Shown here: piece by piece, positions 1 to 8,847 of the stretch
How positions within the stretch are numbered: the first letter of the stretch is position 1
Layout: each line of letters begins with the position of its first letter
Assembly (NCBI RefSeq): GCF_000938265.1
Contig: NZ_JYFC01000005.1
Coordinates: forward strand, 186,001-250,000
DNA length: 64,000 nt
Reading direction: 5' to 3'
Source: Agreia bicolorata
GTDB taxonomy: Bacteria; Actinomycetota; Actinomycetes; Actinomycetales; Microbacteriaceae
The notes under the pieces: model-generated
The model's input: the letters and a program-made list of their open reading frames with translations, nothing else
Database searches by the model: none
Told to the model about the DNA's origin: nothing
Position numbers and translations under genes: made by a program

Positions 1-1
1 G

Positions 2-46
2 CGTTGTACCTACACCGGCCCAGCCGGCCTGATCTATGACAGATAG
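2..46 (+). CDS. Possible 3' end of an upstream gene
   Basis: One frame is open from the left edge to a TAG at 44-46 and encodes about 14 residues ending GLIYDR. The stop lies 11 bases before the next start, a spacing normal for an operon. Too little is present to name a family; another frame ending at 37-39 is equally short. Confidence 0.3.
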   Translation, partial: RCTYTGPAGLIYDR

Positions 47-57
47 AGGAGTCTCCC

Positions 58-1338
58 GTGGCAGAGTTCACAGCCAGCGTTTTTCAGAATGAATTCCTCT
101 CAGACGGGGCCACCGACGTTCACGCCATCGTGACCGTCACGGTCTCAGGCGCAGGTCAGGCGGGGCAAGGCCAGGGCATGGCTGCGGGCGAGATCATCAT
201 CGTCGACACGTCTGGATCGATGACCGGCGAGAACCTCGGAGCGGCCAAGCACGCGGCCTCCGTGGCGATCGACCAGATCCTCGACGGCACGTGGTTCGCC
301 GTGATCTCCGGCACCGACACGGCGGCTCGCGCATTCCCGTACCCGAATGCTCGGCTTCCCATGGTGCAGATGGAGCCGGGTGCCCGTGCCGCGGCCAAGC
401 AGGCAGTCGCCGCTCTCCAGCCCTCCGGCGGAACGGCGATGGGCACGTGGCTCACGCTGGCACGCGAACTCTTTCAGGCCACTCCGCAGGCCACTCAGCG
501 TCACGCGATCCTCCTCACAGACGGCAAGAACGAGCACGAATCGGCGCAGGCGCTCAGCCAGGCGATCTACAACGCCACCGGCGTGTTCCAGTGCGATGCC
601 CGCGGTGTCGGTTCGCGCTGGCAGGTCGACGAATTGCGCCAGATCGCCACGGCTCTGCTCGGCACGGTCGACCTCATCGCCAAGCCCGCCGACATGGCCG
701 CCGACTTCGAGAGCATCATCAAGCAGTCGATGGGCCGAGGCGTGGCGTCGGCCGAGCTGCGCGTCTGGGCCCCCCAGGGCGCCGAGGTGCTGTTCGTACG
801 ACAGGTCGCGCCCACGGTCGAAGATCTCACCACCCGCAAGACCATGGTCAACCCGCTCACGGGGTCGTACCCCACCGGATCATGGGGCGACGAATCCCGC
901 GACTATCACGTTGCCGTGCGGGTCGCATCCAAGCCCGTTGGATCTGAGCAGCTCGCCGCACGTGTGCAACTGACCGTGCGCGACGAGGTCGTCTCATCCG
1001 GTCTCGTGAAAGCGCGCTGGTCGAATGACGACGCGCTCACGGCGCGCATCGACCCGGCCGTGGCGCACTACACGGGCCAGACCGAGCTCGCCTCCGCCAT
1101 CCAGGACGGCCTCGCGGCCAAAGCCGCCGGCGATGCCGCAACGGCCACTGTCAAGCTGGGGCGCGCGGTTCAGCTCGCTGCTGAAACCGGCAACGACGAA
1201 GCGACGGCGAAGCTCCGCAAGGTCGTCGAGATCGATGACGCGAACGAAGGCACCGTGCGGCTTCGTCGCGACGTGGCGAAGCTCGATGAGATGGCGCTCG
1301 ACACGGCGTCGACCAAGACCACGCGGGTGCGCAAATGA
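58..1338 (+). CDS. von Willebrand factor A domain protein
   Basis: A 426-residue cytosolic protein with a VWA domain over roughly residues 40-230. The metal-ion-dependent adhesion site is intact: DTSGSM at 50-55 and a later LTDGKNE segment. The C-terminal half is a beta-rich domain followed by a helical tail, with no signal peptide or membrane helix. GTG at 58 follows a GAGGAG Shine-Dalgarno by six bases. It overlaps the next gene by ATGA, so the two are translationally coupled. VWA proteins paired with FHA/zinc-ribbon proteins belong to actinobacterial Ser/Thr kinase-phosphatase clusters, where the VWA domain is thought to bind partners. The exact role here is unknown. Confidence 0.85.
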   Translation: MAEFTASVFQNEFLSDGATDVHAIVTVTVSGAGQAGQGQGMAAGEIIIVDTSGSMTGENLGAAKHAASVAIDQILDGTWFAVISGTDTAARAFPYPNARLPMVQMEPGARAAAKQAVAALQPSGGTAMGTWLTLARELFQATPQATQRHAILLTDGKNEHESAQALSQAIYNATGVFQCDARGVGSRWQVDELRQIATALLGTVDLIAKPADMAADFESIIKQSMGRGVASAELRVWAPQGAEVLFVRQVAPTVEDLTTRKTMVNPLTGSYPTGSWGDESRDYHVAVRVASKPVGSEQLAARVQLTVRDEVVSSGLVKARWSNDDALTARIDPAVAHYTGQTELASAIQDGLAAKAAGDAATATVKLGRAVQLAAETGNDEATAKLRKVVEIDDANEGTVRLRRDVAKLDEMALDTASTKTTRVRK

Positions 1339-2249
1339 CCCTCTGCCCCAACGGACACTCGTCGGCATCGACCGACTACTGCGACGTGTGCGGAACGCCC
1401 ATGGTTGCGGCGGCGCCCGTTGCACCGACACCGACGGCGGCCGCCCCGACCTCCTCGGGCTCGAGCGAGCCGATCACATGCCCGAACTGCTCGTTCCCGA
1501 ACCTGCCGGATGCGCTGTTCTGCGAGAACTGCGGGTATGACTTCACGACGGGGTCGCTGCCCGAACCAGACCCCGACGCGCCGGGATTCGCCGCTCCGCT
1601 TACGGCACCGGCTCCTGTGCCCAACGCGCCCACTGTCGTTCCCGTCGTCGCCCCGGTGTCGAGCCTCGACATCGAGGAGGGCGACCTCGGCAAGCATGAA
1701 GCGTCTGGCGACCCCGGCTACGTCGAGGCTCCCGCCATCGAGGGCCAACCCACGGTTGAGCCCGCCGGCGCGGCCGAACCCTCGGAGCCGGAAGGCCCGA
1801 CGGGTCCTGTGGTCTCCTCCCCCGCCACGTCGACGATCGAGGGTGACAACAGCTGGGTTGCCGAGGTGTGGGTCGATCCCGAGTGGTACGCCGCTCAGAA
1901 GTCCGACGATCCGCTGCCCTCTGGGGGGCTGCCCGAGATCGTGGTTCTCAAGCAGAGCAGCCTATTGGTGGGCCGCACATCCGTCTCTCGTGATATTCAC
2001 CCGCAGATCGAATGCGGCACCGACAGCGGGGTCTCGAGACGGCATTGCCAGCTCAACACCGATGGGCAGCGCTGGTGGGTCGAAGACCTTCAGTCGTCGA
2101 ACGGCACCTTCGTGGGTGCCGCTGGCGAGGAGCTGCCGACGGTTCCTATCCAGCCGGGGCAACGCCGCGAGGTGAACGACGGCGACCGCATCTTTGTGGG
2201 CGCCTGGACCCGTCTCGTCATTCGCAAGGCGCTGCCCGGCGAGGCCTAA
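1335..2249 (+). CDS. Double zinc ribbon and FHA domain protein
   Basis: A 304-residue protein. Two Cys4 zinc ribbons lie near residues 4-19 and 50-67. A long Pro/Ala/Glu-rich linker follows, and then an FHA phosphothreonine-binding domain at about 205-295 with the signature GR, SRRH and SSNGT elements. Such proteins read threonine phosphorylation made by PknB-like kinases. The start codon overlaps the stop of the VWA gene in an ATGA. The kinase and PP2C phosphatase expected in this cluster are probably just upstream, outside the window. Confidence 0.85.
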   Translation: MTLCPNGHSSASTDYCDVCGTPMVAAAPVAPTPTAAAPTSSGSSEPITCPNCSFPNLPDALFCENCGYDFTTGSLPEPDPDAPGFAAPLTAPAPVPNAPTVVPVVAPVSSLDIEEGDLGKHEASGDPGYVEAPAIEGQPTVEPAGAAEPSEPEGPTGPVVSSPATSTIEGDNSWVAEVWVDPEWYAAQKSDDPLPSGGLPEIVVLKQSSLLVGRTSVSRDIHPQIECGTDSGVSRRHCQLNTDGQRWWVEDLQSSNGTFVGAAGEELPTVPIQPGQRREVNDGDRIFVGAWTRLVIRKALPGEA

Positions 2250-2260
2250 ATGCCCGTTCC

Positions 2261-2296
2261 CTGAGCTTGTCGAAGGGGCCCTTCGACAGGCTCAGA
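2261..2296. repeat. REP-like palindrome, copy 1
   Basis: A 36-base inverted repeat built on CTGAGCYTGTCGAAGGG and its complement, with one mismatch between the arms. It lies between the convergent FHA and ddl genes. The same unit recurs at 7185-7221 and 61336-61390. It may act as a bidirectional terminator or mRNA-end stabiliser, but no T-run follows it. Confidence 0.85.
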
Positions 2297-2307
2297 GTGC
2301 GACAGCC

Positions 2308-3399
2308 TCAGGGCGTCGGCAGCGCCAGGTCGATGAGCTCGTCGATGAGCTGCGGATAGCTCAGCCCCGTCGCGATCCAGCAGGCCGGGAACATCGAGAT
2401 TGGCGTGAATCCGGGCATCGTGTTGAGCTCGTTCACGACGAAGCCGTTCTCAGTGAGAAAGAAGTCGACGCGCGCAAGGCCGGCCCCGCCGATGGCTTCG
2501 AACGCCGTGGCTGCGATGCTCTGCATCGTGGCGAGCTGCTCGTCGCTCATCGCAGCAGGGCACACCAGTTCGATGCCGGGAGCGTCGAGGTACTTGGCGT
2601 CGAAGTCGTAGAACGCCCTGTCGGTCATAACGACCTCGCCGGCCACCGACACACGGGTGGGCCCACCGTCGCGGCCCTCGAGCACTCCGCACTCGACCTC
2701 GCGACCAACGATGCCCTCTTCGATGAGAACCTTGTCGTCCTCTGCGAGGGCGACCTCCATAGCCTCGGCAAGCTGCGACCAGTCAGTGATGCGGCTCACA
2801 CCCACAGAGGAGCCGGCGCGGGCCGGCTTGACGAAGGCCGGAAGCCCGAGGCCGGAGGCGCGTTCGGCGACGAGTATGGGCGACTGGGCCCACTGCCTGG
2901 CCGACACCGTCGTCCAGGGAGCCACCTCGATGCCTGCCTGCAGCAGAACCGTCTTGGTGAAGTGCTTGTCCATGCCGAGCGCCGATGCGAGCACCCCCGA
3001 GCCCACGAACGGAAGGCCGAGAAGTTCGAGCATGCCCTGAACGGTGCCGTCTTCGCCGAAGCGTCCGTGCAGAATCGGGAACACGACATCCACCTCGCCG
3101 AGGCTGCGCGACGTGCCGTCGGCAAGCTCGACCGTCAGCGTGCGATCGCCGACCTTGTCTGGCCAGCGAATTCGGGTGCCGTTGTCGAGCACACGGGGCA
3201 TTGCGTCGGCGTCGATCGCGAACTTCGCCGGGTCGTCGTCTTCGAGAACGAAAGACCCCTCGCCGGTGATGCCGATCGGAATAACGTCGAACCGCTCGCG
3301 ATCAATCGCGTGAAGAACTCCGCCCGCCGTCGCGCAGCTGATTGAATGCTCGCTTGAACGGCCTCCAAAAAGCAGAGCCACCAGTGTTTTTCCGGCCAT
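2308..3399 (-). CDS. ddl: D-alanine--D-alanine ligase
   Basis: A 363-residue ATP-grasp enzyme that joins two D-alanines with ATP hydrolysis in the cytoplasm, supplying the dipeptide end of the peptidoglycan stem. The N-terminus carries FGGRSSEHSIS, typical of the Ddl substrate domain. The ATP-grasp core includes the KPARAGSSVGVSR and EVECGV segments and the C-terminal RVDFFL and NELNTMPGFT motifs that bind magnesium and substrate. ATG at 3399 follows GAAAGGA. The first 98 bases lie inside the 3' end of gpsA in another frame, so the two are co-transcribed. Confidence 0.97.
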   Translation of the reverse strand: MAGKTLVALLFGGRSSEHSISCATAGGVLHAIDRERFDVIPIGITGEGSFVLEDDDPAKFAIDADAMPRVLDNGTRIRWPDKVGDRTLTVELADGTSRSLGEVDVVFPILHGRFGEDGTVQGMLELLGLPFVGSGVLASALGMDKHFTKTVLLQAGIEVAPWTTVSARQWAQSPILVAERASGLGLPAFVKPARAGSSVGVSRITDWSQLAEAMEVALAEDDKVLIEEGIVGREVECGVLEGRDGGPTRVSVAGEVVMTDRAFYDFDAKYLDAPGIELVCPAAMSDEQLATMQSIAATAFEAIGGAGLARVDFFLTENGFVVNELNTMPGFTPISMFPACWIATGLSYPQLIDELIDLALPTP

Positions 3400-4426
3400 C
3401 GATTGTCCTTTCGCCCTGCGGCTCGTCGGAGTCCGTCGTCAGGTGGGGAGCTATGTCCCGAGGATTCAGCGTACCGGCCAGTACCTCGCTCACCTGCCTG
3501 ACGATGGGCATGTCCACGCCTTTGGCAGCAGCCAATTCGAGGATCGGGGCGACAGAAGCGAGGCCTTCCGCTGTCTGCTGCATGCTCTTCACGACGTCGG
3601 CGAAGCTGTAGCCCTGGCCCAGCAGGCGGCCTGCCGTGTTGTTGCGAGACAGCGACGAGCTGCTTGTGGCGATGAGGTCGCCGAGCCCTGCCAGGCCCGC
3701 GAGCGTGTCGGCGTGTGCCCCGTAGGCCACGGCGAAGTCGGTCATCTCGGCCAGGCCTCGCGTGATGATCGATGCCTTCGTGTTCTCTCCGTAGCCGACG
3801 CCGTCGACGATGCCGATGGCCACCGCGATGAGGTTCTTGAGCACGCCGCCGAACTCCGTGCCGATGACGTCGACGTTCACGAACGAGCGGAAGTAGCGAT
3901 TGCTCGCCACCATCGCGACTCGCTGGGCGGTCTCGAGGCTCTGCGACGAGATGACGGCTGCCGTGGGCTGTTCCTTGGCGATCTCGAGCGCGAGGTTCGG
4001 GCCGGATGCGACGGCGATGCGATCGCGATCGATCTCCAGTCCCAGCTCGATCACCTCGCTCATCCGCAGGCCGGACTTCTTCTCGACGCCCTTCATCAGA
4101 CTGATCACCAGTGCTTCGGAAGGGAGCAGAGGTTTGATCGCGGCAAGGTTATCGCGCAGGCTCTGGCTGGGAATCGACACGAAGACCATCTCGGCACCGG
4201 CCAGCGCCTCGGCCAGGCTCGATGTGGCTGTGACTGTCAGCGGAAGGTTGATGCCGGGAAGGTAGTCGCTGTTGCGCTTGGCCTCCCTGATCTCCCGGGC
4301 AAGTTCGGGGCGTCGAGCCCACAGCGTGACGTCGCTGCCGCCGTCCGCGAGAATCTTCGCGAACGTCGTTCCCCAGCTTCCCGCTCCGAGCACCGTGACG
4401 CGACGGCGGGGAGGCATGACTGCCAC
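3302..4426 (-). CDS. gpsA: Glycerol-3-phosphate dehydrogenase [NAD(P)+]
   Basis: Reduces dihydroxyacetone phosphate to sn-glycerol-3-phosphate for phospholipid synthesis. The Rossmann signature GAGSWGTTFA is near the N-terminus. SLMKGVEK and the lysine-containing KNLIAVAIGI segment mark the active-site region, and GLGDLIAT the C-terminal domain. I place the start at GTG 4426, eight bases after AGGA; ATG 4417 is the alternative. The protein is about 374 residues, some 35 longer than usual, because its C-terminus runs 98 bases into ddl. It follows plsC directly, so glycerol-3-phosphate supply and acyl transfer are co-expressed. Confidence 0.95.
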   Translation of the reverse strand: MAVMPPRRRVTVLGAGSWGTTFAKILADGGSDVTLWARRPELAREIREAKRNSDYLPGINLPLTVTATSSLAEALAGAEMVFVSIPSQSLRDNLAAIKPLLPSEALVISLMKGVEKKSGLRMSEVIELGLEIDRDRIAVASGPNLALEIAKEQPTAAVISSQSLETAQRVAMVASNRYFRSFVNVDVIGTEFGGVLKNLIAVAIGIVDGVGYGENTKASIITRGLAEMTDFAVAYGAHADTLAGLAGLGDLIATSSSSLSRNNTAGRLLGQGYSFADVVKSMQQTAEGLASVAPILELAAAKGVDMPIVRQVSEVLAGTLNPRDIAPHLTTDSDEPQGERTIDGRKNTGGSAFWRPFKRAFNQLRDGGRSSSRD

Positions 4427-4436
4427 GGGCCTGGTC

Positions 4437-5177
4437 CTACTCAAAACGACCGGTCTCCTTCTGGTTGTGCGCGGCAGGGTTCCATCTCTCAACGGGTGCG
4501 GTCTCTCCCCGCAGCCCCTCGAGGAGCGCGGTGATGTCAGCCATGACCAGCTCTGTGGCGGCAGTCAGAACCGCAGAATTGATCGGCTTGCCGCGGAACT
4601 CGGTGAGATCGACCGGGTCGCCGAATGCGACCTTGATGGTCTTGCGGGGGAAGAGGCTGAGCTTGTTGGAGTATCGGGCCATCACGGCCTGGGTGCCCCA
4701 GTGGGCCGCCGGTATGAGCGGGAGATTCTGTTCGAGGGCCATCCGCACCGCGCCGGTCTTACCCCTCATGGGCCAGATCTGCGGGTCACGGGTGAGCGTG
4801 CCCTCCGGGTAGATGATGACGGCGTTGCCCTTCTCGACCAGCCCGTTGGCAGCTTTCAGCGGCTCGCTTCCCCGAACCGAGCCGGCACGTTCCACCGGGA
4901 TCTGCCCTGTACCCCGAAGAACCGCACCCACGACCGGAACCCGGAACAGGGAGGCCTTGGCAAGAAAGCGTGGAGCTCTGCCGAGCTTCCAGATCGACCA
5001 GCCCATGATCACCGGATCGATGTTGCTGTAGTGATTCGGCGACAGCACGAACGCGCCCGTCTTGGGGAGCTTCTGCGGATCGGTGAACTCGATCTTCGCG
5101 ATGCTCGACAGAAAAGGCACCAGCACGGCGGCGAGAGCGCGGAATCCGATGGTCTTCTCGGACGCCTGGTTCGCCAC
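4437..5177 (-). CDS. plsC: 1-acyl-sn-glycerol-3-phosphate acyltransferase
   Basis: A 246-residue membrane-associated acyltransferase of the PlsC family that transfers an acyl chain to lysophosphatidate. The catalytic NHYSNID (NHx4D) motif is near residue 47 and the substrate-binding YPEGT block near 123. A hydrophobic N-terminal segment could hold it at the membrane. The start is only two bases after the murA stop. Its position in a murA-plsC-gpsA-ddl run links envelope lipid and peptidoglycan synthesis. Substrate specificity is inferred from family and from the gpsA neighbour. Confidence 0.9.
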   Translation of the reverse strand: MANQASEKTIGFRALAAVLVPFLSSIAKIEFTDPQKLPKTGAFVLSPNHYSNIDPVIMGWSIWKLGRAPRFLAKASLFRVPVVGAVLRGTGQIPVERAGSVRGSEPLKAANGLVEKGNAVIIYPEGTLTRDPQIWPMRGKTGAVRMALEQNLPLIPAAHWGTQAVMARYSNKLSLFPRKTIKVAFGDPVDLTEFRGKPINSAVLTAATELVMADITALLEGLRGETAPVERWNPAAHNQKETGRFE

Positions 5178-5179
5178 TG

Positions 5180-6550
5180 CTAAGCCTCGAAGGAGAAGTC
5201 AGCTCCGAGCTTCTCGAGCTTGGCCACGAAGTCTCCGTAGCCGCGTCCGATGAGTCCCACGTTACTGACGGTCGAGCGGCCGTCTGCGGTCAACGCGGCG
5301 ATGAGGTGGCTGAAGCCGCCGCGCAGGTCGGGAACAACGATCTCGCTGCCATGCAGCTTGGTGGGCCCGGTAATGACGGCGGCCTGCTCGAGAGGGCGGC
5401 GCGGAACGCGGCGCTCGCCACCCTCGAGTCCGTTCTTATGCACCTGAATGTTCGCACCCATGTCGACCAGCGCATCCGTGAAGCCGAAGCGATCTTCGTA
5501 CACGGTCTCGTGAACGATCGATGTTCCGATCGCCTGTGTCAGAGCGATGATGAGCGGCTGCTGCCAGTCGGTCATAAAGCCGGGGTGCACATCGGTCTCG
5601 ATGACAACCGGCTTGAGGTCACCGCCCGGGTGGTAGAAGCGAATGCCGTCTTCTTCGATGTCGAACGCTCCGCCGATCTTGCGGAAGACGTTGAGGAACG
5701 TCATCATGTCTTGCTGCTTGGCACCCTTGCAGGTGATGTCGCCGCCGGTGGCCAACGCTGCCGAGGCCCAGCTCGCGGCCTCGTTGCGATCGAACAGCGC
5801 CCGGTGGTCGTAGCCCTTCAGGCTGTCGACGCCTTCGATGAGGATCACGCGGTTGGGCTCGACCGAGATGATCGCGCCCATCTTCTGCAGAACGGCGATG
5901 AGATCCATGATCTCGGGCTCGATCGCCGCGTTCTTGAGCTCCGTGGTGCCCTTGGCTCGAACGGCCGTCAGCAGCACCTGCTCGGTGGCGCCGACGCTCG
6001 GGTAGGCGAACTCGATCTTCGCTCCGTGCAGACCGTTGGGGGCGGAGATGTCGATGCCGCTCGGAAGCTTGTCGACGATGGCTCCGAACTTGCGCAGCGC
6101 GTCGAGGTGGAAGTCGATCGGCCTGTCGCCGATGCGGCATCCGCCGAGGTCGGGAATGAACGCGTGACCGAGACGGTGCAGCAGCGGCCCGCAGAACAGA
6201 ATGGGAATACGGCTCGATCCAGAGAGGGCGTCGATCTCGGCGCTGTTGGCGCTGGCGACGTTGGTCGGGTCGAAGATCAGGATGCCTGTCTCGGCACTGC
6301 CCGAGATCGTCACTCCGTGCGCCTCGAGGAGACTCGCCACAACGTGCACATCGGAGATGTCGGGCACGTCGCGAAGGATGCTCTTGGTGTCGCCGAGGAG
6401 GGAGGCGACCATGGCCTTGGTGACCAGGTTCTTAGCCCCCCGCACATCGATGGTGCCCCGAAGCGGTCGACCGCCGTTGATGATGATCGTGTCGCTGGGA
6501 AGTCCGACCCTGCGTGCTGCCTGCTGTGCGTCCTGAAGGAGTGAATTCAC
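5180..6550 (-). CDS. murA: UDP-N-acetylglucosamine 1-carboxyvinyltransferase
   Basis: A 456-residue enolpyruvyl transferase that starts peptidoglycan precursor synthesis by adding PEP to UDP-GlcNAc. The N-terminal GAKN motif carries the conserved Lys-Asn pair. The catalytic loop reads LGGCRIGDRPIDFH and keeps the cysteine that fosfomycin alkylates, unlike mycobacterial MurA, which has aspartate there. Length and the six-fold repeated fold are normal for the family, with a short N-terminal extension. The start is 23 bases downstream of the leuD stop, so it may be partly read from the leu operon. Confidence 0.95.
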   Translation of the reverse strand: MNSLLQDAQQAARRVGLPSDTIIINGGRPLRGTIDVRGAKNLVTKAMVASLLGDTKSILRDVPDISDVHVVASLLEAHGVTISGSAETGILIFDPTNVASANSAEIDALSGSSRIPILFCGPLLHRLGHAFIPDLGGCRIGDRPIDFHLDALRKFGAIVDKLPSGIDISAPNGLHGAKIEFAYPSVGATEQVLLTAVRAKGTTELKNAAIEPEIMDLIAVLQKMGAIISVEPNRVILIEGVDSLKGYDHRALFDRNEAASWASAALATGGDITCKGAKQQDMMTFLNVFRKIGGAFDIEEDGIRFYHPGGDLKPVVIETDVHPGFMTDWQQPLIIALTQAIGTSIVHETVYEDRFGFTDALVDMGANIQVHKNGLEGGERRVPRRPLEQAAVITGPTKLHGSEIVVPDLRGGFSHLIAALTADGRSTVSNVGLIGRGYGDFVAKLEKLGADFSFEA

Positions 6551-6573
6551 TGATGTAACCGCCTGTACTGCTG

Positions 6574-7170
6574 TTATTTAACGGGGAGAGTCTTCGGACG
6601 CCAGCCTTCGCGGCGGCCCTCGAACTCCGTGATTCGCGCTTCGTCGCGCAGGGTGAGCCCGATGTCGTCGAGGCCTTCGAGAAGCCTCCATCGAGTGTAA
6701 TCATCGATCTCGAACGGCACGGTGAGCGCCCCCGCCGTCACCGTCTTCGCCGGAAGATCGACCGTGACCTCGAGACCGGGCTGGGCGTCGATCAACGCCC
6801 AGATCTTCTCGATGTCTGCTTCTGCGAGCTGGGCTGCGAGCAGCCCCTGCTTGCCCGAGTTGCCCCGGAAGATGTCGCCGAATCGCGCGCTGAGCACGGC
6901 CTTGAATCCGTAGTCACGCAACGCCCAGACAGCGTGCTCACGCGAAGAACCGGTTCCGAAGTCGGGGCCCGCGACGAGCACGGATCCCGTCTTGAACGGC
7001 TCCTTGTTGAGCACGAAATCAGGATCTTGGCGCCACGCGTAGAAGAGAGCGTCATCGAAGCCGGTCTTGGTGACCCGTTTGAGGAAGACGGCGGGGATGA
7101 TCTGGTCGGTGTCGATATTCGACCGCTCGAGCGGCACGGCGACTCCGGTGATGACTGAGACCTTTTCCAT
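6574..7170 (-). CDS. leuD: 3-isopropylmalate dehydratase small subunit
   Basis: A 198-residue swivelling-domain subunit that pairs with LeuC to isomerise 2- to 3-isopropylmalate in leucine synthesis. Hallmarks are [10 protein letters not shown] near residue 18, [13 protein letters not shown] in the middle and the [15 protein letters not shown] segment. The ATG at 7170 overlaps the leuC stop by one base (TAATG), giving equal production of the two subunits. An upstream in-frame extension exists but lies inside leuC and lacks family similarity. Confidence 0.96.
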   Translation of the reverse strand: MEKVSVITGVAVPLERSNIDTDQIIPAVFLKRVTKTGFDDALFYAWRQDPDFVLNKEPFKTGSVLVAGPDFGTGSSREHAVWALRDYGFKAVLSARFGDIFRGNSGKQGLLAAQLAEADIEKIWALIDAQPGLEVTVDLPAKTVTAGALTVPFEIDDYTRWRLLEGLDDIGLTLRDEARITEFEGRREGWRPKTLPVK

Positions 7171-8678
7171 TATTCGCCCTTTCCATTCCCTGAGCCCGCG
7201 TTCCCTGAGCCTGTCGAAGGGCCTGCATCCACCAGTCGAGCATCGTCGATGGCGAGATCCCATGGACTCGACAGGGTTCCACGAACCGCCGTCGCCGCAG
7301 CGACGAGAGGCGAGACGAGGTGTGTGCGGCCTCCCTTGCCCTGGCGACCCTCGAAGTTGCGGTTCGAGGTCGACGCGCAACGCTCACCTGGCGCGAGCTG
7401 GTCGGGGTTCATTCCGAGACACATCGAGCATCCGGCGAAGCGCCAGTCGGCACCGAAGTCTTTGAACACCTTGTCGAGCCCTTCGGCCTCGGCTTCGATG
7501 CGAACTCGAGCGGAACCGGGAACGACCATAACGCGCACGTTGTCGGCCTTGGTTCGACCACGAACGATGTCAGCGGCGGCCCGCAGATCTTCGATGCGCG
7601 AGTTCGTGCAGGAGCCGATGAAGACGGTGTCGACCGCAATCTGCTTCATCGGGGTGCCTGCCTCGAGATCCATGTACTCGAGGGCCCGTTCGGCGGCAGC
7701 CCGCTCGTTGGGGTCGATGATCGCCGAGGGATCGGGCACGGGCTGCGAGAGCGACACGCCCTGGCCGGGGTTCGTTCCCCACGTGACGAACGGCTCGAGC
7801 TCATTCGCGTCGAGGAACACCTCGGCGTCGAAGACGGCGTCGTCATCGGTGCGCAGCGTCTTCCAGTACTCGACGGCTGCATCCCAGTCATCGCCCTGGG
7901 GAGCGTGCGGCCTGCCTTTGAGGTACTCGAACGTGATCTCATCAGGAGCAACCATGCCGGCACGCGCACCCGCCTCGATCGACATGTTGCAGATCGTCAT
8001 GCGGCCCTCCATCGAGAGCGACCGGATGGCCGAGCCGCGGTACTCGAGCACGTAGCCTTGGCCGCCACCCGTCGAGATCTTGGCGATCACGGCGAGGATG
8101 ATGTCTTTGGCCGTCACACCCGGGCGAAGTTCTCCCTCAACCGTGATGGCCATGGTCTTGAACGCCTTGAGCGGAAGCGTCTGCGTGGCCATGACGTGCT
8201 CGACCTCGCTGGTGCCGATGCCGAACGCCATCGCGCCGAACGCTCCGTGCGTGCTGGTGTGCGAGTCTCCGCACACGACGGTGATGCCCGGCATGGTGAG
8301 GCCGAGCTGTGGACCGACGACGTGCACGATGCCCTGCTCGACATCGCCGAGCGAGTGCAGCCGGATGCCGAATTCCTTGGCATTGCGACGCAGCGTCTCG
8401 ATCTGCGTGCGGCTGGTGAGATCGGCGATGGGTTTGTCGATGGCCGCCGTCGGGGTGTTGTGGTCTTCGGTCGCGATCGTGAGATCGGGTCGCCGAACGG
8501 GCCTGCCCGCGACGCGGAGCCCGTCGAACGCCTGCGGGCTCGTGACCTCGTGCACCAGGTGCAGGTCGATGTAGATGAGGTCGGGCGTGCCGTCTTCGCC
8601 CTTGACCACAAGGTGGTCTTCCCAGACCTTCTCGGCCAGGGTCTTGCCGCGGCGCACCGGGGATTCTGAAATCGTCAT
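7170..8678 (-). CDS. leuC: 3-isopropylmalate dehydratase large subunit
   Basis: A 502-residue aconitase-family [4Fe-4S] enzyme. Cluster ligands are visible in GSCTNSR and in GCSMCLGMN, and the [14 protein letters not shown] motif is near residue 130. The family usually ends shortly after the TLSSPWDL region. Here about 25 extra residues follow, finishing in a Gly/Ser/Asn-rich tail, and these are encoded by a REP-like repeat (7185-7221). The tail is probably harmless and disordered. It is translationally coupled to leuD. Confidence 0.96.
   Translation of the reverse strand: MTISESPVRRGKTLAEKVWEDHLVVKGEDGTPDLIYIDLHLVHEVTSPQAFDGLRVAGRPVRRPDLTIATEDHNTPTAAIDKPIADLTSRTQIETLRRNAKEFGIRLHSLGDVEQGIVHVVGPQLGLTMPGITVVCGDSHTSTHGAFGAMAFGIGTSEVEHVMATQTLPLKAFKTMAITVEGELRPGVTAKDIILAVIAKISTGGGQGYVLEYRGSAIRSLSMEGRMTICNMSIEAGARAGMVAPDEITFEYLKGRPHAPQGDDWDAAVEYWKTLRTDDDAVFDAEVFLDANELEPFVTWGTNPGQGVSLSQPVPDPSAIIDPNERAAAERALEYMDLEAGTPMKQIAVDTVFIGSCTNSRIEDLRAAADIVRGRTKADNVRVMVVPGSARVRIEAEAEGLDKVFKDFGADWRFAGCSMCLGMNPDQLAPGERCASTSNRNFEGRQGKGGRTHLVSPLVAAATAVRGTLSSPWDLAIDDARLVDAGPSTGSGNAGSGNGKGE
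7185..7221. repeat. REP-like repeat, copy 2, inside the leuC 3' end
   Basis: One arm of the CTGAGCCTGTCGAAGGG unit plus a partial tandem copy (TTCCCTGAGCC occurs twice). It is fully contained in the leuC reading frame and encodes the low-complexity C-terminus of LeuC. Confidence 0.8.
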
Positions 8679-8727
8679 TAGTGATGCCTTCTCTTATGAA
8701 TCTGCTTGCGAGAGCCCATGACACACT

Positions 8728-8767
8728 CCGCGACGAGGTGAGGCCTTAGAACGAGGACTCGTCGCGG
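8728..8767 (-). promoter_or_regulatory. Inverted repeat in the leuC leader
   Basis: Arms CCGCGACGAG (8728-8737) and its exact complement (8758-8767) enclose a 20-base loop, about 50 bases upstream of the leuC start. It could be a leader-RNA stem or a repressor site. No leucine-rich leader peptide, T-box element or U-run is visible, so the mechanism is not settled. Confidence 0.45.
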
Positions 8768-8847
8768 CAACCAAGAAGGAGTCGACCTGACAGCATCCGT
8801 CTAGGGTAACACTCGCGATCCTCTCGAGCATTCCCGACAGAGAGAGG

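Noticed and set aside
8694-8830. Possible leader peptide before leuC (about 45 codons from an ATG near 8826)
   Set aside because: It contains no leucine run and no matching attenuator with a U-run.
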